Of a stretch of DNA of 64,000 bases, positions 17,383-24,938 are shown one piece after another. Origin of the DNA: Aeromicrobium phoceense (GTDB taxonomy: Bacteria; Actinomycetota; Actinomycetes; Propionibacteriales; Nocardioidaceae). The translations under genes were made by a program, and so were the position numbers. Numbering within the stretch: the stretch's first letter is position 1; each line of letters starts with the position of its first letter. Below the pieces are notes generated by a model, which did no database searches, was not told the origin of the DNA, and saw only the letters and a list, made by a program, of their open reading frames with translations. Location of the stretch: assembly GCF_013868155.1 (NCBI RefSeq), contig NZ_JACEOG010000001.1, forward strand, positions 1,426,001 through 1,490,000, read 5' to 3'.

Positions 17383-18354
17383 GCCGATGGCGCTCATCGG
17401 GCGGTCGGGCTGCACGAAGGTCGGGGAGTCGATCCCGTGGCCGGCGCGCTTGGCGGCGATCGAGCCGCTGATGATCCGCACCAGGTCCTCGTCGCTGCCG
17501 CCGCCGCGCAGGACCTTCACGAGGTCGGACTCGTCGCGCGCGAAGAGGCAGTTGCGCACGTGGCCGTCGGCGGTGATCCGGATGCGGTCGCAGGCGGCGC
17601 AGAACGGCGCGGTCACCGAGGCGATGACGCCGACCGAGCCGGGACCGCCGTCGAGCAGCCACGTGTCGGCGGGGGAGGAGCCGCGGCCGGGGATCGACTC
17701 CAGCTCGTAGCGCGTACGGAGGCGCTCGAGGATCTCGTCCCCGGTGAGCATCGCGGCGCGGTCCCACGTGTGACCCGCGTCGAGCGGCATCTGCTCGATG
17801 AACCGCAGCTGCGCGCCCTGGCCGACGGCGTACTCGACCAGGTCGACGAGCTCGTCCTCGTTCACGCCGCGCATCGCGACGGCGTTGAGCTTGAGCGGCG
17901 TGAAGCCGGCGACCCGCGCCGCCTCGATGCCCGCCAGGACGTCGTCCAGCCGGTCGCGGCGGGTGAGCTGGGCGAAGCGCTCGCGGTCGAGCGTGTCGAT
18001 CGAGATGTTGAGGCGAGCGAGACCGGCCTCGCGCAGGGGCTGGGCGAGCTCGGCCAGGCGCAGTCCGTTGGTGGTCATCGAGACCTCGGGGCCCAGCGCC
18101 GCCAGGCGCCGGACGACCTCGACGGCGTCCTTGCGCACGAGGGGCTCGCCGCCGGTCAGCCGGATGCTGGTGACGCCGAGACCGACGCAGATTCGCGCGA
18201 TCCGCTCCAGCTCGTCGGTGGTGAGGATGCTGTCGCGCTCGATCCACGGCACGCCCTCGGCGGGCATGCAGTAGGTGCAGCGCAGCGAGCACTTGTCGGT
18301 GAGGGAGATCCGCAGGTCGCGGTGCACGCGGCCGAAGCCGTCGACGAGGGTCAC
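17377..18354 (-). CDS. moaA: GTP 3',8-cyclase MoaA
   Basis: A 325-residue radical SAM enzyme that makes the first intermediate of molybdenum cofactor synthesis from GTP. The SAM cluster is Cys22-x3-Cys26-x2-Cys29 (KCSLRCTYCMPAEG). The second 4Fe-4S cluster is in the C-terminal domain (APFCAACDRIR...VRNCLF). The C-terminus ends in Gly-Gly (MSAIGG), as needed for activity. The GTG start at 18354 overlaps the moaE stop (GTGA), so moaE and moaA are translationally coupled. The frame stays open far upstream, but only this start fits the family N-terminus. Confidence 0.94.
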   Translation of the reverse strand: MTLVDGFGRVHRDLRISLTDKCSLRCTYCMPAEGVPWIERDSILTTDELERIARICVGLGVTSIRLTGGEPLVRKDAVEVVRRLAALGPEVSMTTNGLRLAELAQPLREAGLARLNISIDTLDRERFAQLTRRDRLDDVLAGIEAARVAGFTPLKLNAVAMRGVNEDELVDLVEYAVGQGAQLRFIEQMPLDAGHTWDRAAMLTGDEILERLRTRYELESIPGRGSSPADTWLLDGGPGSVGVIASVTAPFCAACDRIRITADGHVRNCLFARDESDLVKVLRGGGSDEDLVRIISGSIAAKRAGHGIDSPTFVQPDRPMSAIGG

Positions 18355-18791
18355 AGGCCCACCCAGTCCGAGCGGCCCTGCGTGTCGGTCTGGCGCTTCC
18401 AGATCGGGACCTCGGTCTTGATCAGCTCGATCAGGGCGCGAGTGGCTTCCAGCGCCTCGCGGCGGTGGGGGGCCGCGCTGGCGATCACGACGGCGACGTC
18501 GCCGACGGAGAGCGAGCCGAAGCGGTGCGAGACGGCGACCGTCGCTCCGGTGCTGAGCGCGACCTGGCCCGCCAGGGCGGCCATCATCCCCTCGGCGTCG
18601 GGGTGCGCCTCGTACTCCAGCTGCGCGACGGTGCCGGCGGCGTCGGGGTCGTGGTCGCGGATCGTGCCGACGAACACGTCGGTGGCGCCGGTCGCGCGTC
18701 CGGTGACGGCGGCCAGGTGCTCGGCCACGTCGAGCGGCTCGTCGACCACGCGGGCGTGGACGACCCGTCCGGTCACCGCTTCGGTCGTCAT
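18351..18791 (-). CDS. moaE: Molybdopterin synthase catalytic subunit MoaE
   Basis: A 146-residue MoaE that inserts the two sulfurs into precursor Z using MoaD thiocarboxylate. It contains VGTIRDHDPD near residue 42, LEYEAHPDAEGMM, RFGSLSVGDVAVVIA with the HRREAL block, and VPIWKRQ with the conserved active-site lysine near the C-terminus. First gene of a moaE-moaA operon. TAGGCT on the minus strand ends 6 bases before the ATG, which marks a leaderless promoter. No molybdoenzyme gene lies in the window, so the cofactor's users are elsewhere. Confidence 0.92.
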   Translation of the reverse strand: MTTEAVTGRVVHARVVDEPLDVAEHLAAVTGRATGATDVFVGTIRDHDPDAAGTVAQLEYEAHPDAEGMMAALAGQVALSTGATVAVSHRFGSLSVGDVAVVIASAAPHRREALEATRALIELIKTEVPIWKRQTDTQGRSDWVGL

Positions 18792-18797
18792 GCAGAC

Positions 18798-18803
18798 AGC
18801 CTA
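18798..18803 (-). promoter_or_regulatory. -10 box TAGGCT for moaEA
   Basis: TAGGCT on the minus strand, 6 bases before the moaE ATG at 18791. Confidence 0.55.
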
Positions 18804-18848
18804 GGTGCCCGCACCGAGTTCGGCCGGGCTCGTCTCGTGGCCGGGACG

Positions 18849-18925
18849 TGGTCGGGATGACAGGATTTGAACCTGCGGCCCCCTGCTCCCAAAGCAGGTG
18901 CGCTACCAAGCTGCGCCACATCCCG
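18849..18925 (-). tRNA. tRNA-Pro (anticodon TGG)
   Basis: Minus strand. Acceptor stem CGGGATG/CATCCCG, D arm GCGC/GCGC with loop AGCTTGGTA, anticodon stem CCTGC/GCAGG with loop TTTGGGA, T arm GCAGG-TTCAAAT-CCTGT, discriminator A, and encoded CCA. It has 77 bases. Confidence 0.95.
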
Positions 18926-18964
18926 TGGGCACGGATCAGTGTAGGCCGCTCGGCGGCAGCCCGT

Positions 18965-18995
18965 TTGACCCGCCACCACGGGGGCCCCGTAGACT
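18965..18995 (+). promoter_or_regulatory. Probable tig promoter
   Basis: TTGACC at 18965-18970 and TAGACT at 18990-18995, separated by 19 bases, resemble a housekeeping promoter. The start would lie about 58 bases before the tig GTG, so unlike many neighbours this transcript has a leader and a Shine-Dalgarno sequence. Confidence 0.45.
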
Positions 18996-19059
18996 GGACG
19001 CTGGCCTGCGTGAGGACTCCGTGGGCTTGCCACGAGCCCAACGACGCAGGAGTCATCAC

Positions 19060-20439
19060 GTGAAGAGCAGCACCGAATCGCTGAGCCCCACCCGGGTCAA
19101 GCTGACCATCGAGGTGCCGTTCGAGGAGTTCAAGCCGAACCTCGACAAGGCCTACAAGACCATCGGTGCACAGATCCAGGTCCCCGGATTCCGCAAGGGC
19201 AAGGTTCCCTCGGCGATCATCGACCAGCGCGTCGGCCGCGGCGCCGTCCTCGACGAGGCCCTGAACTCGGCCCTCCAGGGCTGGTACGCGCAGGCTCTGC
19301 AGGAGACCAAGACCACGCCGCTCGGCCAGCCCGAGATCGACCTGACGAAGTTCGAGGACGGCGAGACCATCGAGGTCACCGCCGAGCTCGACGTGCGCCC
19401 GCAGCTCGAGATCCCCGACGCCTCCGAGATCGCCGTGACGGTCGAGGACATCGAGGTCGGCGACGACGACGTCAACGAGCAGCTCGACCAGCTGCGCGAG
19501 CGCTTCGCCACCTTCAGCGAGGTCGACCGCCCGGCCGCCGAGGGCGACTCGATCACGATCGACCTGTCGGCCGCTCGCAAGGACGGCTCGCTCATCGACG
19601 AGGCCCAGGCCGAGGGCCTGCCCTACGTCATCGGCAAGGCCACCATGCTCGACGGCCTCGACGAGGCCGTCACCGGCCTGTCGAAGGGCGAGTCGGCGAC
19701 CTTCTCCACCACGCTGGTCGGCGGCGACCTCGCCGGCGAGGAGGTGGACGTCACCGTCACGCTGCAGGACGTGCGCCAGACCGACCTGCCCGAGCTCGAC
19801 GACGAGTTCGCCCAGATGGCGTCGGACTTCGACACGATGGACGAGTTCCGCGCCGACCTCGTCGAGCGCCTGACCCGCGGCAAGCGGATCGAGCAGGCCG
19901 CCGAGGCCCGCGACCTCGTCCTCGAGGAGCTCGTCAGCAAGATCGACGCCCCGATGCCCGAGGGCCTCGCCGAGGGCGAGCTGACCAACCGCCGCCAGCA
20001 GATGGACCAGCAGCTCGCGATGGCCGGCCTGACGCTGGAGGACTACCTCACGGATCAGGAGGACGGCAAGACCGTCGAGGAGTTCGAGTCCGAGCTCGAG
20101 CGCGACGTGCGCGAGTCGATCGTGGCGCAGTTCGTCCTGGACCAGCTGGTCGAGGAGAACGAGTACCCGCTCGACAACGACGAGCTGAGCCAGCACATCA
20201 TGCGTCGTGCCCAGCAGTCCGGTGAGGACCCGAACTCCTACATCCAGCACATCATGGAGCACAACCACGTGCCCGAGATGATCAGCGAGGTGCTGCGCGG
20301 CAAGGCGCTCGCCGCGCTCGTGGAGTCGGCGAAGGTCACGGACAAGTCCGGCAACGTCGTCGACCTGGCCAACCTGCGCGCCGACGGCACCGTGGGTGGC
20401 CCCGAGGACGAGACCGAGCCCGAGTCCGACTCGCAGTGA
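19060..20439 (+). CDS. tig: Trigger factor
   Basis: A 459-residue ribosome-associated chaperone with peptidyl-prolyl isomerase activity. The N-terminal ribosome-docking domain has PGFRKGKVPSAII near residues 43-55. The FKBP domain occupies about 150-240, starting at AAEGDSITIDL. The C-terminal helical chaperone arms end in an acidic tail (GGPEDETEPESDSQ). The GTG at 19060 is chosen because AGGAG lies about 7 bases upstream. Placement just before clpP1, clpP2 and clpX mirrors Rv2462c-Rv2457c and many other bacteria, linking co-translational folding to Clp proteolysis, although a lipase and SRPBCC genes intervene here. Confidence 0.95.
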   Translation: MKSSTESLSPTRVKLTIEVPFEEFKPNLDKAYKTIGAQIQVPGFRKGKVPSAIIDQRVGRGAVLDEALNSALQGWYAQALQETKTTPLGQPEIDLTKFEDGETIEVTAELDVRPQLEIPDASEIAVTVEDIEVGDDDVNEQLDQLRERFATFSEVDRPAAEGDSITIDLSAARKDGSLIDEAQAEGLPYVIGKATMLDGLDEAVTGLSKGESATFSTTLVGGDLAGEEVDVTVTLQDVRQTDLPELDDEFAQMASDFDTMDEFRADLVERLTRGKRIEQAAEARDLVLEELVSKIDAPMPEGLAEGELTNRRQQMDQQLAMAGLTLEDYLTDQEDGKTVEEFESELERDVRESIVAQFVLDQLVEENEYPLDNDELSQHIMRRAQQSGEDPNSYIQHIMEHNHVPEMISEVLRGKALAALVESAKVTDKSGNVVDLANLRADGTVGGPEDETEPESDSQ

Positions 20440-20465
20440 TCTCCGGTGGGCTCGTCCCACCGCCC

Positions 20466-20501
20466 GAGAGCCGGTACCCCGCTGGGGTGCCGGCTCTCTT
20501 T
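20466..20501 (+). terminator. Rho-independent terminator after tig
   Basis: GAGAGCCGGTACCCC pairs over 15 bases (one G-T pair) with GGGGTGCCGGCTCTC around the loop GCT, followed by TTTG. Confidence 0.85.
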
Positions 20502-20550
20502 GTCTCCAGACGTTCTCGCCGGGCCGTCCAACCAGAGAACAGGGTCTTGA

Positions 20551-20566
20551 CGTGAGCCACCTCACA
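20551..20566 (+). promoter_or_regulatory. CRP/GlxR-like site before lipase gene
   Basis: CGTGAGCCACCTCACA fits TGTGA-N6-TCACA with one mismatch. It immediately follows TTGACG (20547-20552), a possible -35 box, so it lies in the promoter core of the secreted lipase gene. Confidence 0.5.
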
Positions 20567-20573
20567 CGGGACT

Positions 20574-20605
20574 GTAACTTCTAGTTACACGTAACTGACA
20601 GTTAC
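20574..20605 (+). promoter_or_regulatory. Two tandem perfect palindromes, probable operator
   Basis: GTAACTTCTAGTTAC (20574-20588) and GTAACTGACAGTTAC (20591-20605) each have perfect 6-base arms around 3 bases, with centres 17 bases apart. Size and tandem layout resemble TetR-family operators. They lie 35 bases before the lipase start. No regulator gene is adjacent. Confidence 0.6.
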
Positions 20606-20639
20606 ACGTCGTCCCAGCGACCGGACCCCAGGAGACAAT

Positions 20640-21857
20640 GTGAAGTTCCCACGCCCCCGTACCGCGAGCCTCGCGGCGACCGCCGTCGTCGCGCTCGCCG
20701 TTTCGACGATGTCCTCGCCCGCGCACGCCGCCGATGACGTCTACACGCCGCCGGCCAGCATCGCCGGCGCCCCCGGCGCCATCCTCAAGCAGGCACCCGG
20801 CACCTACGCCTTCGACAACCTGGGTCTGAACCGGGCCGATGCCACGGTCACGAAGGTCCAGTACGTCTCGACCGGTGCCCGCGGAGCCAAGACCGCCGTC
20901 ACGGGCACGGTCATCGTCCCGAAGGCAGCTTGGACCAAGGGCGGTGAGCGTCCGATCATCTCGCTGAGCCCCGGCACCCAGGGTCTCAACGACAAATGCG
21001 CCCCCAGCAAGCTGATCGAGACGGCCCAGCTGTACGACGGGAACTGGCTCAAGCAGTTCTACGACGCCGGCTACGCCGTCGCGATGACCGACTACGAGGG
21101 CCTCGGCACACCGGGCACGCACCCGTACGCGAACAACATCGCGCTGGGCCAGAACGCGCTCGACGTGGTGCGGGCCGCGCAGAACCTCGGCTTCTCCAAG
21201 ACCGCTCCGGTCTTCCTCCAGGGCTTCTCCGAGGGCGGCGGCGCCACGGCGGGCGCCCTCGAGCTGGCCCCGACCTACGCGCCCGAGCTGAGGATCAAGG
21301 GCGGCCACGCCACGGCGCCCACGGTCGACCTCGGTGCGGTCGCGAGGAACATCGAGCACAGCGCCTACCAGACGTTCATGCTGTTCGCGGTCAAGATGCT
21401 CGACGTCACCTACCCCGAGCTGGGCATCCGCGCCCTGACCAACGAGGCGGGCCAGAAGCTGCTCGACGGCGCGGACACCGCCTACGGCTGCCTGCCCGAG
21501 AGCCTGCCCAGCGGGTGGCTGGACACCAAGACGCTGACCAAGGAGGGCAAGACGATCACGTCCTACCTGTCGCGGGCCGACATCGCGAGCCGCCTGGGCC
21601 AGCTGAAGCTCGGCTCGAAGAAGATCGGCGTCCCGTTCAAGGTCACGTCCTCCTGGGCCGACGACGTCATCCCGAACGCGACGGTGAAGCAGGCCTCCAA
21701 GGACTGGTGCGCCAAGGGCTCGAAGATCTCGTACAGCACCCTGTTCGCGCCCACCCACGTGGCCTCCGGCTACGAGGGCAGCGGCCAGGCCGTCGGATTC
21801 TTCAACGACCTCGTCGCCGGCAAGTCCTTCGCCTCGAACTGCGGCTGGATCTTCTGA
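20640..21857 (+). CDS. Secreted lipase (LIP family, PF03583-like)
   Basis: A 405-residue exported alpha/beta hydrolase. The signal peptide is MKFPRPRTASLAATAVVALAVS with cleavage after AHA (about residue 30). The nucleophile elbow is GFSEGG (Ser near 197), within VFLQGFSEGGGATAGAL. The likely acid and histidine lie in SSWADDVIPN and FAPTHVASGY. Four Cys in the mature part could form disulfides. It resembles the secretory lipases of Actinobacteria and Candida (PF03583) and would release fatty acids outside the cell. GTG start at 20640 with AGGAGA upstream. A second homologue lies at 62226-63512. Both have CRP-like sites and an AGTTACAC element upstream, so common control is likely. Confidence 0.85.
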   Translation: MKFPRPRTASLAATAVVALAVSTMSSPAHAADDVYTPPASIAGAPGAILKQAPGTYAFDNLGLNRADATVTKVQYVSTGARGAKTAVTGTVIVPKAAWTKGGERPIISLSPGTQGLNDKCAPSKLIETAQLYDGNWLKQFYDAGYAVAMTDYEGLGTPGTHPYANNIALGQNALDVVRAAQNLGFSKTAPVFLQGFSEGGGATAGALELAPTYAPELRIKGGHATAPTVDLGAVARNIEHSAYQTFMLFAVKMLDVTYPELGIRALTNEAGQKLLDGADTAYGCLPESLPSGWLDTKTLTKEGKTITSYLSRADIASRLGQLKLGSKKIGVPFKVTSSWADDVIPNATVKQASKDWCAKGSKISYSTLFAPTHVASGYEGSGQAVGFFNDLVAGKSFASNCGWIF

Positions 21858-21880
21858 GGTCCTCCTCCCACGGCGCGACA

Positions 21881-21912
21881 CCGCCCCCGCGAGCTCCGGC
21901 TCGCGGGGGCGG
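21881..21912 (+). terminator. Strong GC hairpin after lipase gene
   Basis: CCGCCCCCGCGAGC pairs perfectly over 14 bases with GCTCGCGGGGGCGG around TCCG. There is no T tract, which is common in high-GC Actinobacteria. Confidence 0.75.
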
Positions 21913-21973
21913 CTGCGTTCACGGGACGAGATCGCGCGCCTGCGATGCGAGGGCGTACGGCACCATGGGGTCC

Positions 21974-23212
21974 ATGTCCACCACGGCGCGCACCACCGAT
22001 GTCGCCGCGCTGGCCCTCGAGTACGGCGACCGGCTCGTCCTCGGCACGGTGCGCGAGGTCCACGGCGCAATCGCCCGCCGGGCCTTCCGGGCGACGCGAC
22101 TGGTCGGGAGCCGGGTGCCCGAGTCCGTGCACGACGCGGTCGCGGGCTCGATCTACGGTGGCATCTCGGGTGCCCTGCGCCTCTCCGGCGGGGCGGCCCG
22201 CGCCCTGGCCGCGCGCGGCGTCGGCGCGCCGGTCGACGACTCCCGGCTCGGGCGCCAGGTGCGATCCGCCGTCAACGGGCTCGTCGGCGACGAGCTGCGG
22301 CTGCTGGGGGATCCGCAGGCCATCACGATGTCGCTGCGCCACGACGGCACGGACATCCCTGCCACGCCGTGGAAGCTGCGGCAGGCCTACCCCGACGCCA
22401 CGGGCCACCTCGTCGTCCTCGTGCACGGCCTGTGCGAGAACGAGGAGTCGTGGTCGCGCAGCAGCCGCGAGCGCCCGACGTACGCCGACCGCGTCGCCGC
22501 CGACACCGACGCCACCCCGGTGCTCCTGCGCTACAACACGGGCCTGCACGTCTCGGAGAACGGCCAGCACCTCGACGAGCTGCTGGAGCAGCTGGTCGAG
22601 GCCTGGCCGGTGGCGGTGCACCGCATCACCCTCGTGGGCCACTCGATGGGCGGCCTGGTCGTGCGCGCCGCCACCAACCGCGCCACCGTGGCCGGGCACC
22701 AGTGGGCCCACCGCGTGAGCGACGTCGTGTGCCTCGGGACGCCGCACGCCGGCGCGAACCTGGAGAAGGCCGCGCACCTCGGCTCGCGCATCCTGAGGAT
22801 CTGGCCGCAGTCCACGCCGTTCGGCGCCATCCTGGACTCCCGCTCGGCCGGCATCGTCGACCTGCGCCACGGCTACATCACCGCCGACGAGTGGGAGGGT
22901 CAGGACCTCACCGCCCGCTGGGGCCTCGACCGGATCGCCGCCGCGCCGCTGGCGCACGCGGAGTACCACTTCGTGGCCGCCACGGTCGGGGCCACGCAGC
23001 GTCACCTCCTCAGCACGGTGCTGGGAGACCTGATCGTGCACTTCTCCTCCTCGGCGGGCATCGGCCGGAGCGGGCCGGTCGTGGAGCACGCCCGGCTCGA
23101 GTACCTGCCCTCGACCCACCACCAGGCGTTGCTCAACCATCCGCGGATCGCGGACTGGCTGGTCACGTGGGTGACCGCGCGCCCGCGGCGTACGCGGGCG
23201 CTCGAGTCCTGA
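21974..23212 (+). CDS. Alpha/beta hydrolase, PGAP1-like lipase/esterase
   Basis: A 412-residue cytosolic hydrolase. An N-terminal helical region of about 110 residues precedes the alpha/beta-hydrolase domain: VVLVHGLCENEESW (oxyanion loop) near residue 145, GHSMGGLVV (nucleophile Ser) near 225, a GTPHAGANLEK segment typical of PGAP1-like/triacylglycerol lipases, and a C-terminal THHQALL that supplies the histidine. The substrate is unknown but lipids or polyester chains are plausible. It follows the secreted lipase gene across a terminator, so it is separately transcribed. An in-frame ATG at 21965 is an alternative start. Confidence 0.8.
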   Translation: MSTTARTTDVAALALEYGDRLVLGTVREVHGAIARRAFRATRLVGSRVPESVHDAVAGSIYGGISGALRLSGGAARALAARGVGAPVDDSRLGRQVRSAVNGLVGDELRLLGDPQAITMSLRHDGTDIPATPWKLRQAYPDATGHLVVLVHGLCENEESWSRSSRERPTYADRVAADTDATPVLLRYNTGLHVSENGQHLDELLEQLVEAWPVAVHRITLVGHSMGGLVVRAATNRATVAGHQWAHRVSDVVCLGTPHAGANLEKAAHLGSRILRIWPQSTPFGAILDSRSAGIVDLRHGYITADEWEGQDLTARWGLDRIAAAPLAHAEYHFVAATVGATQRHLLSTVLGDLIVHFSSSAGIGRSGPVVEHARLEYLPSTHHQALLNHPRIADWLVTWVTARPRRTRALES

Positions 23213-23224
23213 GTCGGCTCACAC

Positions 23225-23265
23225 TGTGAGCCGGATCACCCCCATGTGACAGTTCTGGTGTCACG
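23225..23265 (+). promoter_or_regulatory. CRP/GlxR-like site plus second inverted repeat before SRPBCC pair
   Basis: TGTGAGCCGGATCACC (23225-23240) fits TGTGA-N6-TCACA with one mismatch. A second repeat, GTGAC-N9-GTCAC (23246-23264), follows. A TAGGCT -10 box lies at 23272-23277, so the sites cover roughly -60 to -20. Confidence 0.45.
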
Positions 23266-23310
23266 GTCCACTAGGCTCGCCGAGCAGTGACCGCGACGAA
23301 GGAGAGCAGC

Positions 23311-23793
23311 ATGGCCAACCGCGACGAGATCTCGGCGACCATCGACATCGAGGCACCCCCCGAGCGGGTGTGGGAGCTGGTGAGCAACCCGGCCCACATG
23401 CCCCGCTGGAGCCCGCAGTGCCGCAAGATGATCGTCCGCGGCAAGGGACCCGTCGGCGTGGGCACCACCACGATCAACGTGAACCGGCGCGGCCCGCTCT
23501 TCTGGCCCACGCGCTCGAAGGTCAAGGAGTTCGTCCCCGGGAAGCGGTTCGCGTTCAAGATCGCCGAGAACGGCACGATCTGGTCGTACGACCTCGAGGC
23601 CACCGCCACGGGCACGCGCCTCACCGAGAGCCGTCACGCGCCGCACGGTGTCTCGTCGCTGTCGAACTTCCTCACGCGCCGCGTGCTGGGCGGCACCGAG
23701 AACTTCGAGGAGGAGCTCGAGGCGGGCATCCGTCAGACGCTCGAGCGCATCAAGGCCGCGGCCGAGAGCAGTGACCTGGTGGGAAAAGCCTGA
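23311..23793 (+). CDS. SRPBCC-fold protein, first of tandem pair
   Basis: A 160-residue START/Bet v1-like (polyketide cyclase/dehydrase-type) protein. It has the N-terminal ISATIDIEAPPERVWELVSNPAHMPRWSP strand-helix motif and a C-terminal long helix (NFEEELEAGIRQTLERIKAAAE). Such domains bind lipids or other hydrophobic ligands. The ATG at 23311 follows AAGGAG by 6 bases. The last codons read GTG GGA AAA GCC TGA, which contains the in-frame slippery heptamer G-GGA-AAA just before the stop. A -1 shift there would continue into the second SRPBCC domain. See the finding on possible programmed frameshifting. Confidence 0.82.
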   Translation: MANRDEISATIDIEAPPERVWELVSNPAHMPRWSPQCRKMIVRGKGPVGVGTTTINVNRRGPLFWPTRSKVKEFVPGKRFAFKIAENGTIWSYDLEATATGTRLTESRHAPHGVSSLSNFLTRRVLGGTENFEEELEAGIRQTLERIKAAAESSDLVGKA

Positions 23794-23814
23794 GCGGGGG
23801 AGTCCCGCCCCCCG
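23781..23814 (+). promoter_or_regulatory. Candidate -1 programmed frameshift signal
   Basis: GGGAAAA (23781-23787) is a canonical X-XXY-YYZ heptamer in the reading frame of the first SRPBCC gene. Seven bases later comes a GC stem, CGGGGG (23795-23800) with CCCCCG (23809-23814). An alternative stem is GCGGG/CCCGC. The zero-frame TGA at 23791-23793 lies in the spacer. Slippage would place ribosomes in the frame of the next domain. The elements are seen directly; function is inferred. Confidence 0.5.
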
Positions 23815-24266
23815 AGACGTCCCTGCTCGTCGCCGCTCCGCCGGAGAAGGTCTGGGACGTGCTGAAGGACCAGCGCAGGATGAGGCGCTGGAGCCCCGAG
23901 ACGTGGCTCCAGCTCTTCTACCCCCGGCGGCTGAGCCACAACCAGGTCTCGCTCAACCTGAACCGGCGCAAGGCGTTCGTCTGGCCCACCGTGAGCCGCT
24001 ACGTCGACGTGGTGCGCCCCCAGCGCCTGGCGTTCCAGGTCTACGGCCCGGCCGCGCGGTGGAGCTACCGCCTCGACCCCGAGGACGGGGGCACGCGCCT
24101 GACCCTGCGCCGCGACCTGGCCGGGGGCCGGCGCAGCCTGCTCAGCCGGGTCGTGGCCACGCTGGCGCTCGGAGGGATCCAGAGTCACGACGACGAGCTC
24201 CTCGTCGGCATGGACCGCACGCTCGCGGCCATCTCGGCCGAGGTCGACGCGCACGTGGCCCACTGA
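23790..24266 (+). CDS. SRPBCC-fold protein, second of pair, no canonical start
   Basis: The conserved domain begins with ETSLLVAAPPEKVWDVLKDQ, aligning with residues 11-30 of the preceding gene, and continues to a stop at 24266 (158 residues if counted from 23790). The frame is closed upstream by a TGA at 23772-23774. Between that stop and the GTG at 23859 there is no ATG, GTG or TTG. The GTG at 23859 would remove the first strand and part of the first helix. The options are a rare CTG start at 23790 overlapping the upstream TGA (CTGA), or expression as a 318-residue two-domain fusion by -1 frameshifting. Ligand and role are unknown. Confidence 0.65.
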   Translation: MSGGVPPPETSLLVAAPPEKVWDVLKDQRRMRRWSPETWLQLFYPRRLSHNQVSLNLNRRKAFVWPTVSRYVDVVRPQRLAFQVYGPAARWSYRLDPEDGGTRLTLRRDLAGGRRSLLSRVVATLALGGIQSHDDELLVGMDRTLAAISAEVDAHVAH

Positions 24267-24338
24267 CCCTGTACGCCGATGGCGAACATGGGGGCCGGGC
24301 GCGTGTCTGCGTCGGTTCCGCGGTCTAGGGTCAATGAC

Positions 24339-24938
24339 GTGAACGCACCCATGAGCCCCCAGATGGCCGTCGAGGCGGGTCCCTCCGATCTCGACGGGCA
24401 CATCTACAACCGACTGCTGAAGGAACGCATCGTCTTCCTCGGCTCGGAGGTCCGCGACCAGAACGCGAACGCGATCTGCGCGCAGCTGCTGCTGCTCAAC
24501 GCCGAGGACCCCGAGGCCGACATCTACTTCTACATCAACAGCCCCGGCGGCTCCGTCGACGCGGGCATGGCGATGTACGACACGATGCAGTTCATCTCCA
24601 ACGACATCGTCACCGTCGGCATGGGCCTGGCCGCCTCGATGGGCCAGTTCCTGCTCGCCGCCGGCACCGCGGGCAAGCGCTACGCGCTGCCCCACACGCG
24701 GATCATGATGCACCAGCCCTCGGGCGGCATCGGCGGCTCCGCGTCCGACGTCAAGATCCAGGCCGAGCAGTCCATCCTGCTGAAGAAGCAGCTCAACCAG
24801 CTGCAGGCCCAGCACACCGGCCAGAGCGTCGAGCAGATCGAGGCCGACGCCGACCGCGACCGCTGGTTCACGCCCGCGCAGGCCAAGGAGTACGGATTGA
24901 TCGACGAGATCGTCAACACGGCAGGAGACGTGCGATGA
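24339..24938 (+). CDS. clpP1: ATP-dependent Clp protease proteolytic subunit 1
   Basis: A 199-residue ClpP serine peptidase. The catalytic triad is Ser100 (GLAASMGQ), His125 (IMMHQP) and an Asp near 170 (IEADADRDRWF). Actinobacteria need ClpP1 and ClpP2 rings together, capped by ClpX or ClpC1, and the complex is usually essential. The GTG at 24339 is chosen because AGGG lies 8 bases upstream. An ATG at 24351 (MSPQMAVE) is possible. The stop overlaps the clpP2 start (ATGA), giving coupled translation of the two ring types. Confidence 0.95.
   Translation: MNAPMSPQMAVEAGPSDLDGHIYNRLLKERIVFLGSEVRDQNANAICAQLLLLNAEDPEADIYFYINSPGGSVDAGMAMYDTMQFISNDIVTVGMGLAASMGQFLLAAGTAGKRYALPHTRIMMHQPSGGIGGSASDVKIQAEQSILLKKQLNQLQAQHTGQSVEQIEADADRDRWFTPAQAKEYGLIDEIVNTAGDVR

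Noticed and set aside
17377..20565. Minus-strand frame open for 1062 codons from moaA through moaE and tig
   Set aside because: Only the last 326 codons match MoaA. The rest is antisense to moaE in another frame and to tig, and crosses a tRNA gene.
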